64,000 nt of DNA from Diacronema lutheri (taxonomy: Eukaryota > Haptophyta > Pavlovophyceae > Pavlovales > Pavlovaceae): positions 186,001-250,000 of the forward strand of contig JAGTXO010000040.1 of assembly GCA_019448385.1 (NCBI GenBank), read 5' to 3'. The notes beneath the pieces were generated by a model. That model was not told the origin of the DNA and did no database searches. It was given only the letters and a program-made list of their open reading frames with translations. Below, piece after piece: positions 12,501 to 22,300 of the stretch. A program made the position numbers and the translations under genes. The number at the start of each line of letters is the position of its first letter. The stretch's first letter is position 1.

Positions 12501-13287
12501 TGTGGCCTCCGCCCAAACCGTCGCGCCCGTTTGCGTCACGGCGCGCCCGCCTGGCTCTGCGCCATGTCCCTCTGGCCAGATCCACCGCGACAACCGCCCT
12601 CACGTTTCGGCTCCCGGGTGGTTCCCGGGTCGGCTCCGCTCCATGTCCAACCTGGCTCGACGTCGCCTTTCCAGGCGGCCCGGCGCGCCTGTGTGAGACG
12701 CGGGCTCCGGCGTGGTCGATCCGGGCGCGCCGGTGGTTCTGTGGCCTCCGCCCAGACCGTCGCGCCCGTTTGCGTCACGGCGCGTCCGCGCGGCTCTGCG
12801 CCATGTCCCTCTGGCCAGATCCACCGCGACAACCGCCTTCACGTTTCGGCTCCCGGGTGGTTCCCGGGTCGGCTCCGCTCCATGTCCAACCTGGCTCGAC
12901 GTCGCCTTTCCAGGCGGCCCGGCGCGCCTGTGTGAGACGCGGGCTCCGGCCTGGTCGCTACGGGCGCGCCGGTGGTTCTGTGGCCTCCGCCCAAACCGTC
13001 GCGCCCGTTTGCGTCACGGCGCGCCCGCGCGGCTCTGCGCCATGTCCCTCTGGCCAGATCCACCGCGACAACCGCCTTCACGTTTCGGCTCCCGGGTGAT
13101 TCCCGGGTCGGCTCCGCTCCATGTCCAACCTGGCTCGACGTCGCCTTTCCAGGCGGCCCGGCGCGCCTGTGTGAGACGCGGGCTCCGGCCTGGTCGCTAC
13201 GGGCGCGCCGGTGGTTCTGTGGCCTCCGCCCAGACCGTCGCGCCCGTTTGCGTCACGGCGCGTCCGCGCGGCTCTGCGCCATGTCCC
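9545..13287. repeat. 239-bp satellite array, about 15-16 copies
   Basis: A motif beginning TCTGTGGCCTCCGCCCA recurs every 239 bp from about 9629 to 13214. Copies differ at a few positions: CCCGGGTGATTCCCGGG versus GGT in place of GAT, and GATCCGGGC, GATCCAGGC or GCTACGGGC near the unit joint. Because 239 is not a multiple of three, every frame is read in turn, which generates long spurious ORFs on both strands. It starts right after the recombinase stop and runs to the A-rich tract before B1. I see no conserved coding frame. Confidence 0.95.
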
Positions 13288-13387
13288 CGCTGGCCAGCGA
13301 GCCCGCGCCCAACCGCCGCTTCCCTTCCAACAACCAGAAAAAAAAAAGAGAAAAAAGAGAAAAAAAAGGAAAAGAAAAGAAAAAGGT

Positions 13388-13539
13388 GCCCTCCGGCGCC
13401 AAAGGTGCTCTCCTGCACCTTTGGGAGGACTCTCAGTCCTCCAAGGCCAACGCCACTCCACAACCAACCCCCTAGAACATATCTCAGCGAGTGTCCACAA
13501 ACCCTTGTGACTCGGTCAAGGCGACCAGACAAGGTCGGA
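13388..13539 (+). repeat. Split direct repeat B1
   Basis: A 152-bp repeat, identical to B2 (13696-13847) except for about one base. It is preceded by an A-rich AAAAAAAGAGAAAAAAG-like tract at about 13338-13385. Confidence 0.9.
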
Positions 13540-13542
13540 TAA

Positions 13543-13665
13543 TGCAGGTTGTTACACAGTAACAATGAGCTTTATCCGGACAGGCAGGAAACCGGAGAAC
13601 GGCACATCTGCCAGAGTCGAGGAGCCTCACGAGGACGAGCCCCCTGCTCTGCAACTTTTCTTCGC
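13543..13665 (+). repeat. Split direct repeat A2
   Basis: A 123-bp copy of A1, placed directly after B1 and 30 bp before B2. It gives the B1-A2-B2 order at the right end of the element. Confidence 0.9.
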
Positions 13666-13695
13666 ACCTCCCGCCCACCCGAACGCGAAGAAGAC

Positions 13696-13847
13696 GCCCT
13701 CCGGCGCCAAAGTTGCTCTCCTGCACCTTTGGGAGGACTCTCAGTCCTCCAAGGCCAACGCCACTCCACAACCAACCCCCTAGAACATATCTCAGCGAGT
13801 GTCCACAAACCCTTGTGACTCGGTCAAGGCGACCAGACAAGGTCGGA
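13696..13847 (+). repeat. Split direct repeat B2
   Basis: The right-terminal 152-bp repeat and mate of B1. The homology stops at GGTCGGA, which I take as the element's right boundary. Confidence 0.9.
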
Positions 13848-14145
13848 CTATATACGGCGCGGTCCGGGCTGGTCCGGCCAGTGTAAGGCTGAGAGTACGA
13901 CCCGGGTCGTACAATCAATGGTTAAAAGCCAGCCAATGAGCGCTCGAGGGGTCGGGGCGAGGCTTATGACGAGCCTAGGACCGAGACACCCTCCTGACCG
14001 GCCGATTTGGAGTAGAATTCGGGGTCGAGCGGGCGCGGCGGACGGAGGGCCCGAGCCGGGCCGACGGAGGGTCCGACCCCGGAATGCGGGCGACCGGAAG
14101 GGCTTGGGTGATTTACGCCTAGTAGAATAGAATGGCGGATTCCGG
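13848..14145. other. Non-coding stretch with an 18-bp perfect palindrome
   Basis: No gene seen. GTACGACCCGGGTCGTAC at 13895-13912 is a perfect palindrome. Further in are two diverged copies of a GGACGGAGGGCCCGAG-like segment. The palindrome's flank (TCGTACTCTCA on the minus strand) reappears at the far end of the second copy of the dispersed repeat near 49083. This stretch may therefore be the tail of that repeat. Confidence 0.5.
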
Positions 14146-14566
14146 GGGGGCTCGCAACTGGCATCGCGCAAGCTGAGGCCCCCTGACTGACCGGACCGCG
14201 CCGAGTGCGCGTGCACCCCGTGGAGGGCGCGGCCAGTCGGACACTCTTCGCGACTGAGCTCGCCGCGGCATACCGTGCGCTGCGCCGGCGCGCTACTTGC
14301 CGTTGGCCGAGCTGCGGGTGTTGCGCACCGCCGTGTTGCGCAGCCAGCGGCTGGATGCGCCGGTGGCCGGAACCTTGGCGCGCTTTGGCTAAGCGACCTC
14401 GGCCTGCACAGACTCGAACGCGTGCGTAAACTCGAGGCGTTGCAGGTGGCGAGCACGTGAGTTCGCGTAGGAGGTCTTGTACTCGGTGGCCTGACTGTCG
14501 ACCGACGAGAGCTTGGGCGAGTTCGGCGGCACGTTGGCTCACTTGGGCTCGGTGCGCGGCTCTGCC

Positions 14567-14599
<33 letters not shown>

Positions 14600-14700
14600 C
14601 TTCGGACTCGCTGCCCGGCTCTGCCTGTGCGGGCGCGATGCACTCGGACTCGATGCCCGGCTCTGCCTTCGTGGGCGCGGTCGCGGGCACGGGCGCGCCC
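14146..14700 (-). repeat. Dispersed repeat R1, copy 1
   Basis: Homologous over about 550 bp to 48520-49085 (plus). Both copies encode, in the R1 sense, AEPGSESE-type acidic repeats, then NVPPNSPKL.SVDSQATE.KT, RLEFTHA.ESVQAEV and ASSRWLRNTAVRNTRSSA.GK followed by a stop, then a C run. This copy carries frame interruptions relative to copy 2, so it looks decayed. The family is unrecognised. It could be the 3-prime part of a transposon gene or a duplicated gene end. Confidence 0.7.
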
Positions 14701-15730
14701 TCGACCCCGTCGCGGTTGAAGACATCGAACTCGACGCACACGCCGTGGTCCTTGAAGTCGGTGGCCTCGCTGTCGTTCGCGTAAGCCTCGGGCGAACTCG
14801 CAACGAGCGACGACATCTCGGCGTGGAGCCAGCACATCTCATGCTGCACCGCGTGTTCAGGTTCTCGAGCGCTCCGTTGAAAGAGTCACTCTCACCGAGG
14901 CGCTCGCTGCATTACACCAGATAGCCATCGAGCTTGTGAGCGTGCTCGTGCGCCCGTGCGAGGTCCTTGGAGAGCGCGTCGGCGCGCGCGCACATGCCGT
15001 CGCATGACTTGGCCGGTGTCATGCTGTGCTTCCAAGGCCTGGTGCTCGGCGTTGAGCGTGTCGTGATCCTCGCGAACGAGCTGCAACCAGCTGCAGCAGC
15101 CGCGCGACGCCGCTGTCGCCGACGATGCGCTGGAGCATGTGGCCCATGAGGTGTGCGCGGCACGTGGCGAGCGCCACATTTTTGCGCAGCAGCGCGAGGA
15201 TCCGGGCGCCGCGGACGAGCCGGCCCATGCACTTGAGCGCGTAGATTCGGCCGCACATGCACGCGCCGACGACCGAGTCGGCGGGCCCGCCGTCGAGCCA
15301 AAAGTTGGCCTCGGCCGCATCGCGGCGGCGGGCGACGCGCTGAAGGATGCGCACGCGGTAGTGCCGGTCGACGAGCAGCTCGTCGCCGAAGATCTCGTCG
15401 GGCAGCAGCTCGGAGACGTTCTGGGGGTACATGCTGTGCGAGCGTGCACGCGACGAGATCTCGTCGGGCGTGCCGTCCGTTCGTTCAGAGCAGAGCGCGT
15501 CGGACCGGCAGACAGACGATGCAGCGCGCGAAGGCACCTGCGGCGCGCGGCGTGGCCTCGCGTGCCGTCACGAAGCCGCCTGCGCGCACTGCGGAGGCGG
15601 CGAGCGCGACGAGGGCGGGCGCGGACGAGGTGCTGAGCGGCGTCACGTACGCGCCCTCGCTCGCCGAGCTCGACGCCGCGGCGCTGACGATGCGCGCGGC
15701 GTACCACACCGACCGCCCCTGAGACGATGC
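14700..15730 (-). pseudogene. Decayed coding relics of an unknown protein
   Basis: Protein-like segments lie in different minus frames. One is ELLPDEIFGDELLVDRHYRV, followed by WLDGGPADSVVGACMCGRIYALK (about 15470-15230). Another is coiled-coil-like, REDHDTLNAEHQALEAQHDT (about 15085-15025). A third is HAEMSSLVASSPEAYANDSE, then VCVEFDVFNRDGVEG (about 14845-14690), running into R1. No single frame links them and no consistent GT-AG splicing was found. Function not recognised. Confidence 0.45.
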
Positions 15731-15850
15731 GCGGCGCCCGCGGAGGACTGGTCCGTTGGCGCGCAAACCGTGGGCGAAAGGGCGCGAAGCCAACGGCCGT
15801 CCGCGCACGTTCAAACGCGCGCATACGGGTGGCATCCTCCCACCTTCGGC

Positions 15851-16163
15851 GCCGCTTTCTAAAAGGGTGTAGGGTGTAGGGTGTAGGATGCAAAACAAGC
15901 CCTCCCCACATTTGGGCCCGACGTCATTCCTTCTTCGAAGCCGTGACGTTACTCACATACGAGTACCTTTACTTAGTGTAGGATGGATCTATTCTCTAAG
16001 TATTTGCATAGTGTAGGGTGTAGGATACGTACGGTTATGAAAGTCCCATAGGGGGGAGAAGGAATGACGCTGTGACGAAAGAAGGAATGACGTCGGGCCC
16101 AAATGTGGGGAGGGCTTGGTTTGCATCCTACACCCTACACCCTACACCCTTTTAGAAAGCGGC
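15851..16163. mobile_element. 313-bp foldback/MITE-like element
   Basis: Inverted arms of about 85 bp, 15851-15935 and 16079-16163, differ at about one base (ATGCAAAACAAGCC versus ATGCAAACCAAGCC). Each arm begins GCCGCTTTCTAAAAGGGTGT and contains three GTGTAGG units. The loop is clearly AT-richer than the host DNA. There is no ORF. The structure is that of a non-autonomous inverted-repeat transposon. I could not define a convincing target-site duplication. Confidence 0.8.
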
Positions 16164-16319
16164 GGCGCCTCGGAGCATGGCGGCTCGACAGCATGGCGCC
16201 TCGACAGCATGGCGTCGTCCAGCGTCACGCCGCGTCGTGGTCCTGCCGCTCCTCCGTGGCGCACGGATGGCGCTCCTCCGTGACGCAGCCGAACGACGCC
16301 GCGGCGTCACGGCCCGGGC

Positions 16320-17900
16320 GCAGTCGCCATCCTGGACGCCACGGATGGCGAACCGGTCGACGAGATCCGGCACGAGGACGTCTGCGCCATCGCCACGCAG
16401 CTCGACTGCGTCTACACGGGGCTCACGGGCTCGATGTTTGGCACCAAGTGGAACGTGTGCGGGGTCATGCTCCCGAAGCGCGCCGAGCAGCGGCCGCAGC
16501 CCGGCTCGGACGCCTTCGCCTCGTACAGCGTGGCCGCCTGGGCCGACACGTTCGACTCCACGGGGCTGTACGTGCCCGACGAGCGCGAGCGCGCGGCGGC
16601 GCTCGCGGCGGTGGCCGGTCTGCGCACGGCGCGCGCGCCGGCCGGGCCGGGCGGGCGCGAGCTCGCGCGCGCGCAGGGCTACGATCGCGCCGAGCAGGCT
16701 GCGAGCGCGGCGGCGGCGCGCGCGGCGATGGCCGAGACCGGCCAGCAGCGCGCGCTCCACGGCGCGGTCGTCGACTCGGCGCTGCGCGGCGTGGGCGACC
16801 GGCTGCACTTTTGCGACGCGCCGGGCGGCACGGGCAAGACGTTCGTCGAGCGCGCCATCATCGCCGCCGTGCGCGCGGATGGGCACGCGGTCGTCGTGTG
16901 CGCGTCCTCGGGCGTCGCCGCCACGCTGCTGCCCGACGGCCGCACCTTCCACTCGACCTTCAAGGTGCCCGTCGGCGCCGACTCGGACGGGCAAGCCGTT
17001 CAATGGCGTGCCGCGCTCCGAGCGCGGGCGCTCCGTGGCCGCCGCGGCGAATGATCGTGGGGGACGAGGCGCCGATGCAGAAGCGGGGCCGCCTCGACTC
17101 GCTCGATCGGTGTTTGCGCGACGTGACGGGCGTCGACGAGCGCTTCGGCGGCAAGACGTTGCTGCTCGCCGGCGACTTTTGCCAGTGCTTGCCGGTGGTG
17201 CGGCGCGGCTCGCGCGCGCAGATCGTGCGCTCCTGCCTCGAGTACTCGGCATCGTGGCAGCACGATCGGCCGTACGCCTTGGTCGAGAACTCTCGCGCCT
17301 CGAACGCGGCGCGCGACACGGGCGACGCGCTCGGCGCGGGCGAGTGGGCGAAGCTGCCGCGCAGCCTCGGCGACGGCGCCTTTCCCGCGGCGGTGCCGCC
17401 TGCGGGGGCCATGCCCGGCGCATTCCCGCTCGATCCCGTGCAGCTGCCCGAGGCGTCTCGGCCTACCCGGCGGAGCTCGTAGCCACTCGCCTCCTCTCGC
17501 TCGGCGAGGGGCTGTGCAGCGGCACGCGGCTGGTCGTGCGCGGCGTGCGCGCCGGCGGCCGGCTGCTCGAGTGCGCGCGCCCCGGCGCGGCCGCCGGGCG
17601 CGACAGCACCGTGCTCATCGCGCGCATCGACCACCACTCGCCCGACGAGGGCACGTTCGCGTTTGCATGGCTGCACCGCCAGTTCCCGGTGCGGCCGGCG
17701 TAACAAGGCGCAGGGTCAAGCGCTCGGGTGCGCGGGCGTGTGGCTCGCCGAGCCGTGCTTCACGCACGGCCAGCTCTACGTGGCCGCTTCGCGCGTCGGG
17801 CACGCGTCGCGCATCCGCTTTGCGCTTGGCCCGGACCATGTGACGCGCACCGTCGTCTTCAAAGAGGTGCTCCGCGCGGTCAGCGGTGGCGAGGCGGCGG
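16320..17900 (+). pseudogene. Helitron-type Pif1 helicase relic
   Basis: The motifs appear in Helitron helicase order. Walker A is FCDAPGGTGKTFVERAI (about 16806-16855), followed by ASSGVAATLL and GRTFHSTFKVPV. Walker B is GDEAPM (about 17061), then LDRCLRDV, then LLAGDFCQCLPVV (about 17161-17200). Later come GLCSGTRLVVRG, then RQFPV, then NKAQGQALG and HGQLYVAASRV (about 17707-17800). The segments sit in three forward frames with at least four switches, and the RQFPV-to-NKAQGQ junction lacks a few residues, so I read it as a decayed gene rather than a spliced one. No HUH Rep domain was found upstream. An Ala/Gly-rich tail follows to about 18400. A host PIF1 is less likely, because the FGG..LLAGDF.Q.LPVV..G.R style is Helitron-like. 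Confidence 0.72.
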
Positions 17901-19318
17901 CGGCGGCGGCGGCATTCGCCGCGGCCGCCGTCGCCGCCGCGCGCGAATGCGCGGCGGCGGCGCGCGGTGGCGGCGGGCGCGGCGGGCGCGGCTCGGACGG
18001 CGCGCGCGGCGCCGGCGGCGGGCGGCGCGCTGGGGGCGGGCGCGACGCCGGCGCGCGGTGCTGCCCAGCACCCGCCGGCGCGACGCCCGTCGCGCCGCTC
18101 GCGGCCGACACGCAGCCGGCGGGTGCTCGCCAACACCGCGCGCCGCGCGACTGGCCCGCGTACCTGCGCGCCCTTCTAGGGCGCGCAGGGCGGCGCCAAT
18201 GCGGCCGGCAAGCAGGGGCCTCAAGCCGGCGCGCTGCCCGACGCCGCGTGGGTCGCCGCCGCGCGCGTGCCGTCGGCGCTGCCGCCGTCCGGCGTCGCGC
18301 TCGCGCCGCTGCCGCAACCTCAGCCGCCGCCGCCGCCGCCGCCTGCCGGCAAGCAGGGCAAGCGCGCAGCGGCGGCGACGGCGGTGCGCGGCCCGGCGAG
18401 CAAGCGGTAGCGGTGCCGCCGAGCCGGGGGCGGGCTCCGTGGGCGACGCGGCTTGGCCCGCCACTCGCACCACTCGCGCCGGGCGCGCACAACGCGCCGT
18501 GGTCCGCTGCGTGGCCGAGCGAAAATGCGGTCCTGGCACGCCATGCGGGAGAGGCCGTACAGCGCGTGAGCTTGGGCCCGTGATTTATTACTCATGGATT
18601 TATTACTCATGCCATGGCGTCGCGCCACGATTACGCCCGTGGCCCCGGCCGCCAGCCTCGCGCCGCTACGCCGTGTCGTCGCGGCCGGCGCACACAGCGA
18701 ACTGTGTGTCCGCGGCACATGCCCGGCTGCTCGCGAGCTGCAAGCTTGCCGAACTGCTCGCGCTAAAATGGCGCGTTGCGGGCGTGCCCGCGCACCGCGC
18801 GTATGTTCCGCGCGTTCCAGGCGCGCCGCGCCGCGCGCCGAAGCGGCGCGCGGCGCACGTGCGGCCGCGAGCCGAAGAGGGGCCGGCGCGACCGGCCGCG
18901 AGGCAGACGCAGACGCTCGGCGTGCCGGTCGACGCGTCGTCCAAATCCGCGTCGGGCGGATGCGCGCCTAGGCCGGCGCTGCGTGCAATCGGCGCGGGTC
19001 GCCGCCGCATGACGAAGCATGCTTCCATCCGGTGCTCGGCCACGCGCTCGGGCGTAACGTTCGCGCCTGTTCGGCCGAGGCGCACTCGCCGTCCCCTCGC
19101 GCCGGCAATGCGCGTGCGTGCCAGCACGCCGGCAGCGGAGGATGCCACGGCAGCGGCGAGCGGGTCCCCGCCGGTGTGCCGCTCGGCGCCCCGTCACGCG
19201 CAACGCGCGCGCCGCCCGCTGAACGCGCACAATTGCCTGGGCAAGATCGTCCCGCGCTCACGCCGCCGTCGCATCGTTCCATGCATGGCGCCCGGCTCGT
19301 CCGTACCGCTTTCGGGCA
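17901..19318. other. No confident gene; short AT-rich direct repeat
   Basis: Very GC-rich DNA with Arg/Ala/Pro-rich open frames that I do not trust. The one clear anomaly is a 15-bp AT-rich unit, GATTTATTACTCATG, tandemly duplicated at 18582-18611. One forward frame (about 18700-19390) has a more balanced composition (KLAELLALKWRVAGVPAHRA) and could hold an upstream exon of the next gene, but nothing confirms it. Confidence 0.4.
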
Positions 19319-22300
19319 GTGCCGCGACGCCCTTTTTCAAAGGCGGGTGCCGCGCTGATTCGTCATCGGCCACCATCCATCTGGCCCTCTAAAGCCGGTT
19401 TGCGCGTGGGCGCCCGTCCGGTGCGAGAAGCGGCTCGCGTCCTCGCGCGGGGCGCCTCCGCGCCAGGCGCCCGGCGCGCGCTCGTCTTGCCGCGCCACCA
19501 CGCTGATCTGCGCCCAACCCTCGCTCGCCTATTCCCCCGTCGTTTCTGCTGCGTAGCCCGCAACAGCGCGCGCATGACGCGTGCACGGCGCAGCGCCTGG
19601 AGCAACTTCCGAGTCGTCGGCCGGCAGCCTGTGGGGGGCGCGTTCATCGGCCCGATGTGGCCGGTGAGAGTGCCCGACGTGCCGCGTGGTGAGCGCCTGC
19701 ACGGCTCGCCGGGTTCGGCGCGTTCCCAGTCGGCCTCTCTCCGACCCGCCGTAAACCTTGCGTGCGCACCCCGCACACCCGGCGCTGCGCGGCGCGGCGC
19801 AGGCGTGAAAAACGAGGGCAACGCGTGCTACGTGAACGCCCTCGCGCAATCGCTCGTCGCCTTGAACGTGCTCCGTCCGATGCCCCGCTCCGCTTCGCGC
19901 CGTGCGGGAAGAGTCGAGAAGGCGCTTTTTCGGGACTTTGGCACGCTGCTCGAGGACACCGAGGCGCCGGCACAGCTGTGTCTTGTGTCCGTCGTCGACG
20001 TCATCTTGGGCCGTGGCACGCGAGGGACGCAGCAGGACGCTGCTGAGTTCTTCCAGATGCTACTCGGCCGAGTGCCCGGGCTCGCTGCTGCCTTCGAAGA
20101 CGACAGACGCGTAGTGCTCGAGCCGATCGCTGTGGCCTCGAGCGAGCGCGGTGAGGGCATCGCCATCCTCGTCAGCATTGGCGGCGATGCGGCGCGCACG
20201 CTCGCACACGCTCTGGGGGGCGTCGCTGGGCCGCCGCAGGGTGGCAGCCCGGACGCGTGCCGCTCGGACGTGCTCATGCCAGCCAGCATTGCCGTCGAGG
20301 TGCCGCGCACGACGCGCGGCAATGGCTCGCAGTGCAAGAACAAGCACGCGTTCGTGTGCGCGCCGCGGCTGCTACTCGGCGGGCGCGACTACCTCCTCGT
20401 CGCCGCCGTCGTGCACTTGGGCGAGGAGTCGACGAGCGGGCACCTTGTCGCCATCGTGCTCCGCAACGGGGCTTGGTTTCTGTGCGACGACGACAACGTG
20501 CGGCGGCGCGCACGGCCGCTTGGCGCCGCGACCGGCGGTTGATCGCAGCCGCAGCCGCCCCGTCCTCCCGCGCGGCACGCGCGCGTGGCCTGAAAGCTCG
20601 CGCCGCGCGCCTGCCGCACGCACGCGCGTTGCCCGCGCAGATGCACAACTTGTCTCAGTCCGACGCGCTGGCGTGGGCAAGTGGTGCGAGCATGCTCTTC
20701 TACAGCCGGCTCGACGCGGAACCGTTGGACCCGGCGCTGGGCTCAGCGTCACCGCCGTCGGCCGCATCGCCTGCGTGGCCGAGCTCGGCGCCCGACGCGC
20801 CGACCCTGTCGGCAGCCTGGTCGCGGGTGCGGCAGATGGCAGCGGTGCCAACAGATGCGACGATCGGCATCGCGGAGACGGCTGCAGACACCTCTGCGGC
20901 GGCGATCGGCCCAGCTGCGTGCGAGGCCCGCCAAGTTGTCTCCGCGACGCGCGCATTGCCAATGGCGGTGAGTGCCTCGCACGCGCACGCCGTCCGCTGT
21001 CCACAGCGTGGCGCCCGGCGCTTGCGTTCGCGCCAGGTAAAGTTTGCGCGTATAGCGTGCAGCACCCTCACGCATCCCCTACGCCTCCCGCCCGCCCGAC
21101 CTCTTGCCCGCCGGCCGCGCGCAGGACCAGCGCACGCCAATTGTTGGGCGCGGCCAAATCTGGGCATGCGCAAATTTTGAGCCGGCAGCGGAGGGCGGGG
21201 ATGCGCAGCACAACTGGCGCAAGCGCACGTGGTGCCCGCAGCACGAGCAGCGCGAGCAGCGCGAGCAGCGCGAGCAGCGCGAGCAGCGCGAGCAGCGCGA
21301 GCAGCGCGAGCAGCGCGAGCAGCGCGTGCAGCGCGTGCAGCGCGAGCAGCGCGAGCAGCGCGAGCAGCCCTGGCAGCCAGCGCGGCCAGGCCTCGGCGCG
21401 GGCGCTGGCGTTCGGCCCGCTGCTCTGCCGCCGAGCCATCCGCGCGCCAGCATGCGCGCGAGCAACCGCTTCGAGCCGCTCTTGTTGGCCGAGGCGGACG
21501 TGCCCGCCACCGAGCCCGCCGCCGCCCAGCCCGCCGCCCAGCCCGCCGCCGAGCCCGCCGCCAAGCCAGCCGCTGCCAAGCCCACCGCCGAGCCCGCCGC
21601 CCAGTCCACGGCCCAGCCTCCCACCGTGCCTGACGCCAAGCCAGCCGACCAGCCCGCCGTCAAATGCGCTGCCGCCAAGCGCGCTGACGACCGCATTGCT
21701 GCCGCTGAGGTAGGCGCCGTCGCCGCCACGCTTGCCGCCGCCACCGAGCCTGGCGGCGTTGCCGAGCTCGCCGCCGCCGCCGACGAGGGCTGCAGGGCGC
21801 GTGCCGACGCGCTCGCCAAGCGCGAGACCCGCCGCGCGCTCCACCGCGAGCAGCTTTTTCGCGAGGACAAGCGCGCGGCCGGCCGCCTGATCGAGCAGTG
21901 CGCGCTGGGCTCTGCGGACGATGCAGCGCGCGCGCGCGCCCTGCTCGAGCGCGTCAAGGCGCGTGGCCACGCGCTGCCTCCGCACCTGCTGCGGTCGCTG
22001 CGCGACCTCGCGTCGCCGCGGCTCGCGCTCGCCGCTGAGGCGGCGGGCGTGCTCGCCGCGTCCGAGATGGGCGAGGCGGACGCACCTGCGGAGGCGCGCG
22101 CGCTACTCATGCACGCCGAGGCCGTGGGCGCCCACCTGCCCGCGCACACAGAGCTCGCGCTGCGCCGCGCCTGCATCCCCACCGCCGAGCAGGCGGAGCT
22201 GCTCGCGACTGCGCGCGAGCTGCTCGCGCCGCGCGACCCCGAAGGCTCGGTGGCTCCGGCGGGCGCGCGTGCCGAGTGCGACGGCGCCGCGCTCGGCACT

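Larger units (their letters stand above)
6729..13847 (+). mobile_element. Ngaro/DIRS-like tyrosine-recombinase element (fossil) with split direct repeats
   Basis: The ends have the split-direct-repeat layout known from Ngaro/PAT elements. A1 (6729-6851) lies at the left, and B1 (13388-13539), A2 (13543-13665) and B2 (13696-13847) at the right. A1/A2 and B1/B2 each show about one difference, so insertion looks recent. Between them lie an unrecognised open region (about 7150-8000), a C-rich minisatellite, a tyrosine recombinase on the plus strand, and a 239-bp satellite array. I recognise no reverse transcriptase, RNase H or gag, so the copy is incomplete as a retroelement or is a non-autonomous derivative that kept the recombinase. 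A Crypton was considered, but the A-B-A-B geometry favours the DIRS order. Confidence 0.78.

Noticed and set aside
9086-12935. Protein-coding repeat (MVLWPPPKPSRPFASRR and similar)
   Set aside because: The 239-bp unit rotates through all frames and all are open. There is no sign of frame selection.
9545-13287. CRISPR-like array
   Set aside because: The unit is a continuous 239-bp tandem repeat without unique spacers, and the context is eukaryotic.
6729-13665. Simple LTR pair (A1 and A2 as LTRs)
   Set aside because: The B1-A2-B2 arrangement at one end and a tyrosine recombinase fit split direct repeats. No integrase, primer-binding site or polypurine tract pattern was recognised.
15851-16163. 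Interstitial telomere repeat
   Set aside because: Only three GTGTAGG units per arm, arranged as mirror-image arms of an inverted-repeat element.
20641-21180. Independent small gene downstream of the USP
   Set aside because: It begins with the missing USP C-terminal strand (ASGASMLFYSRL) exactly after a good acceptor, so it is an exon of the same gene.
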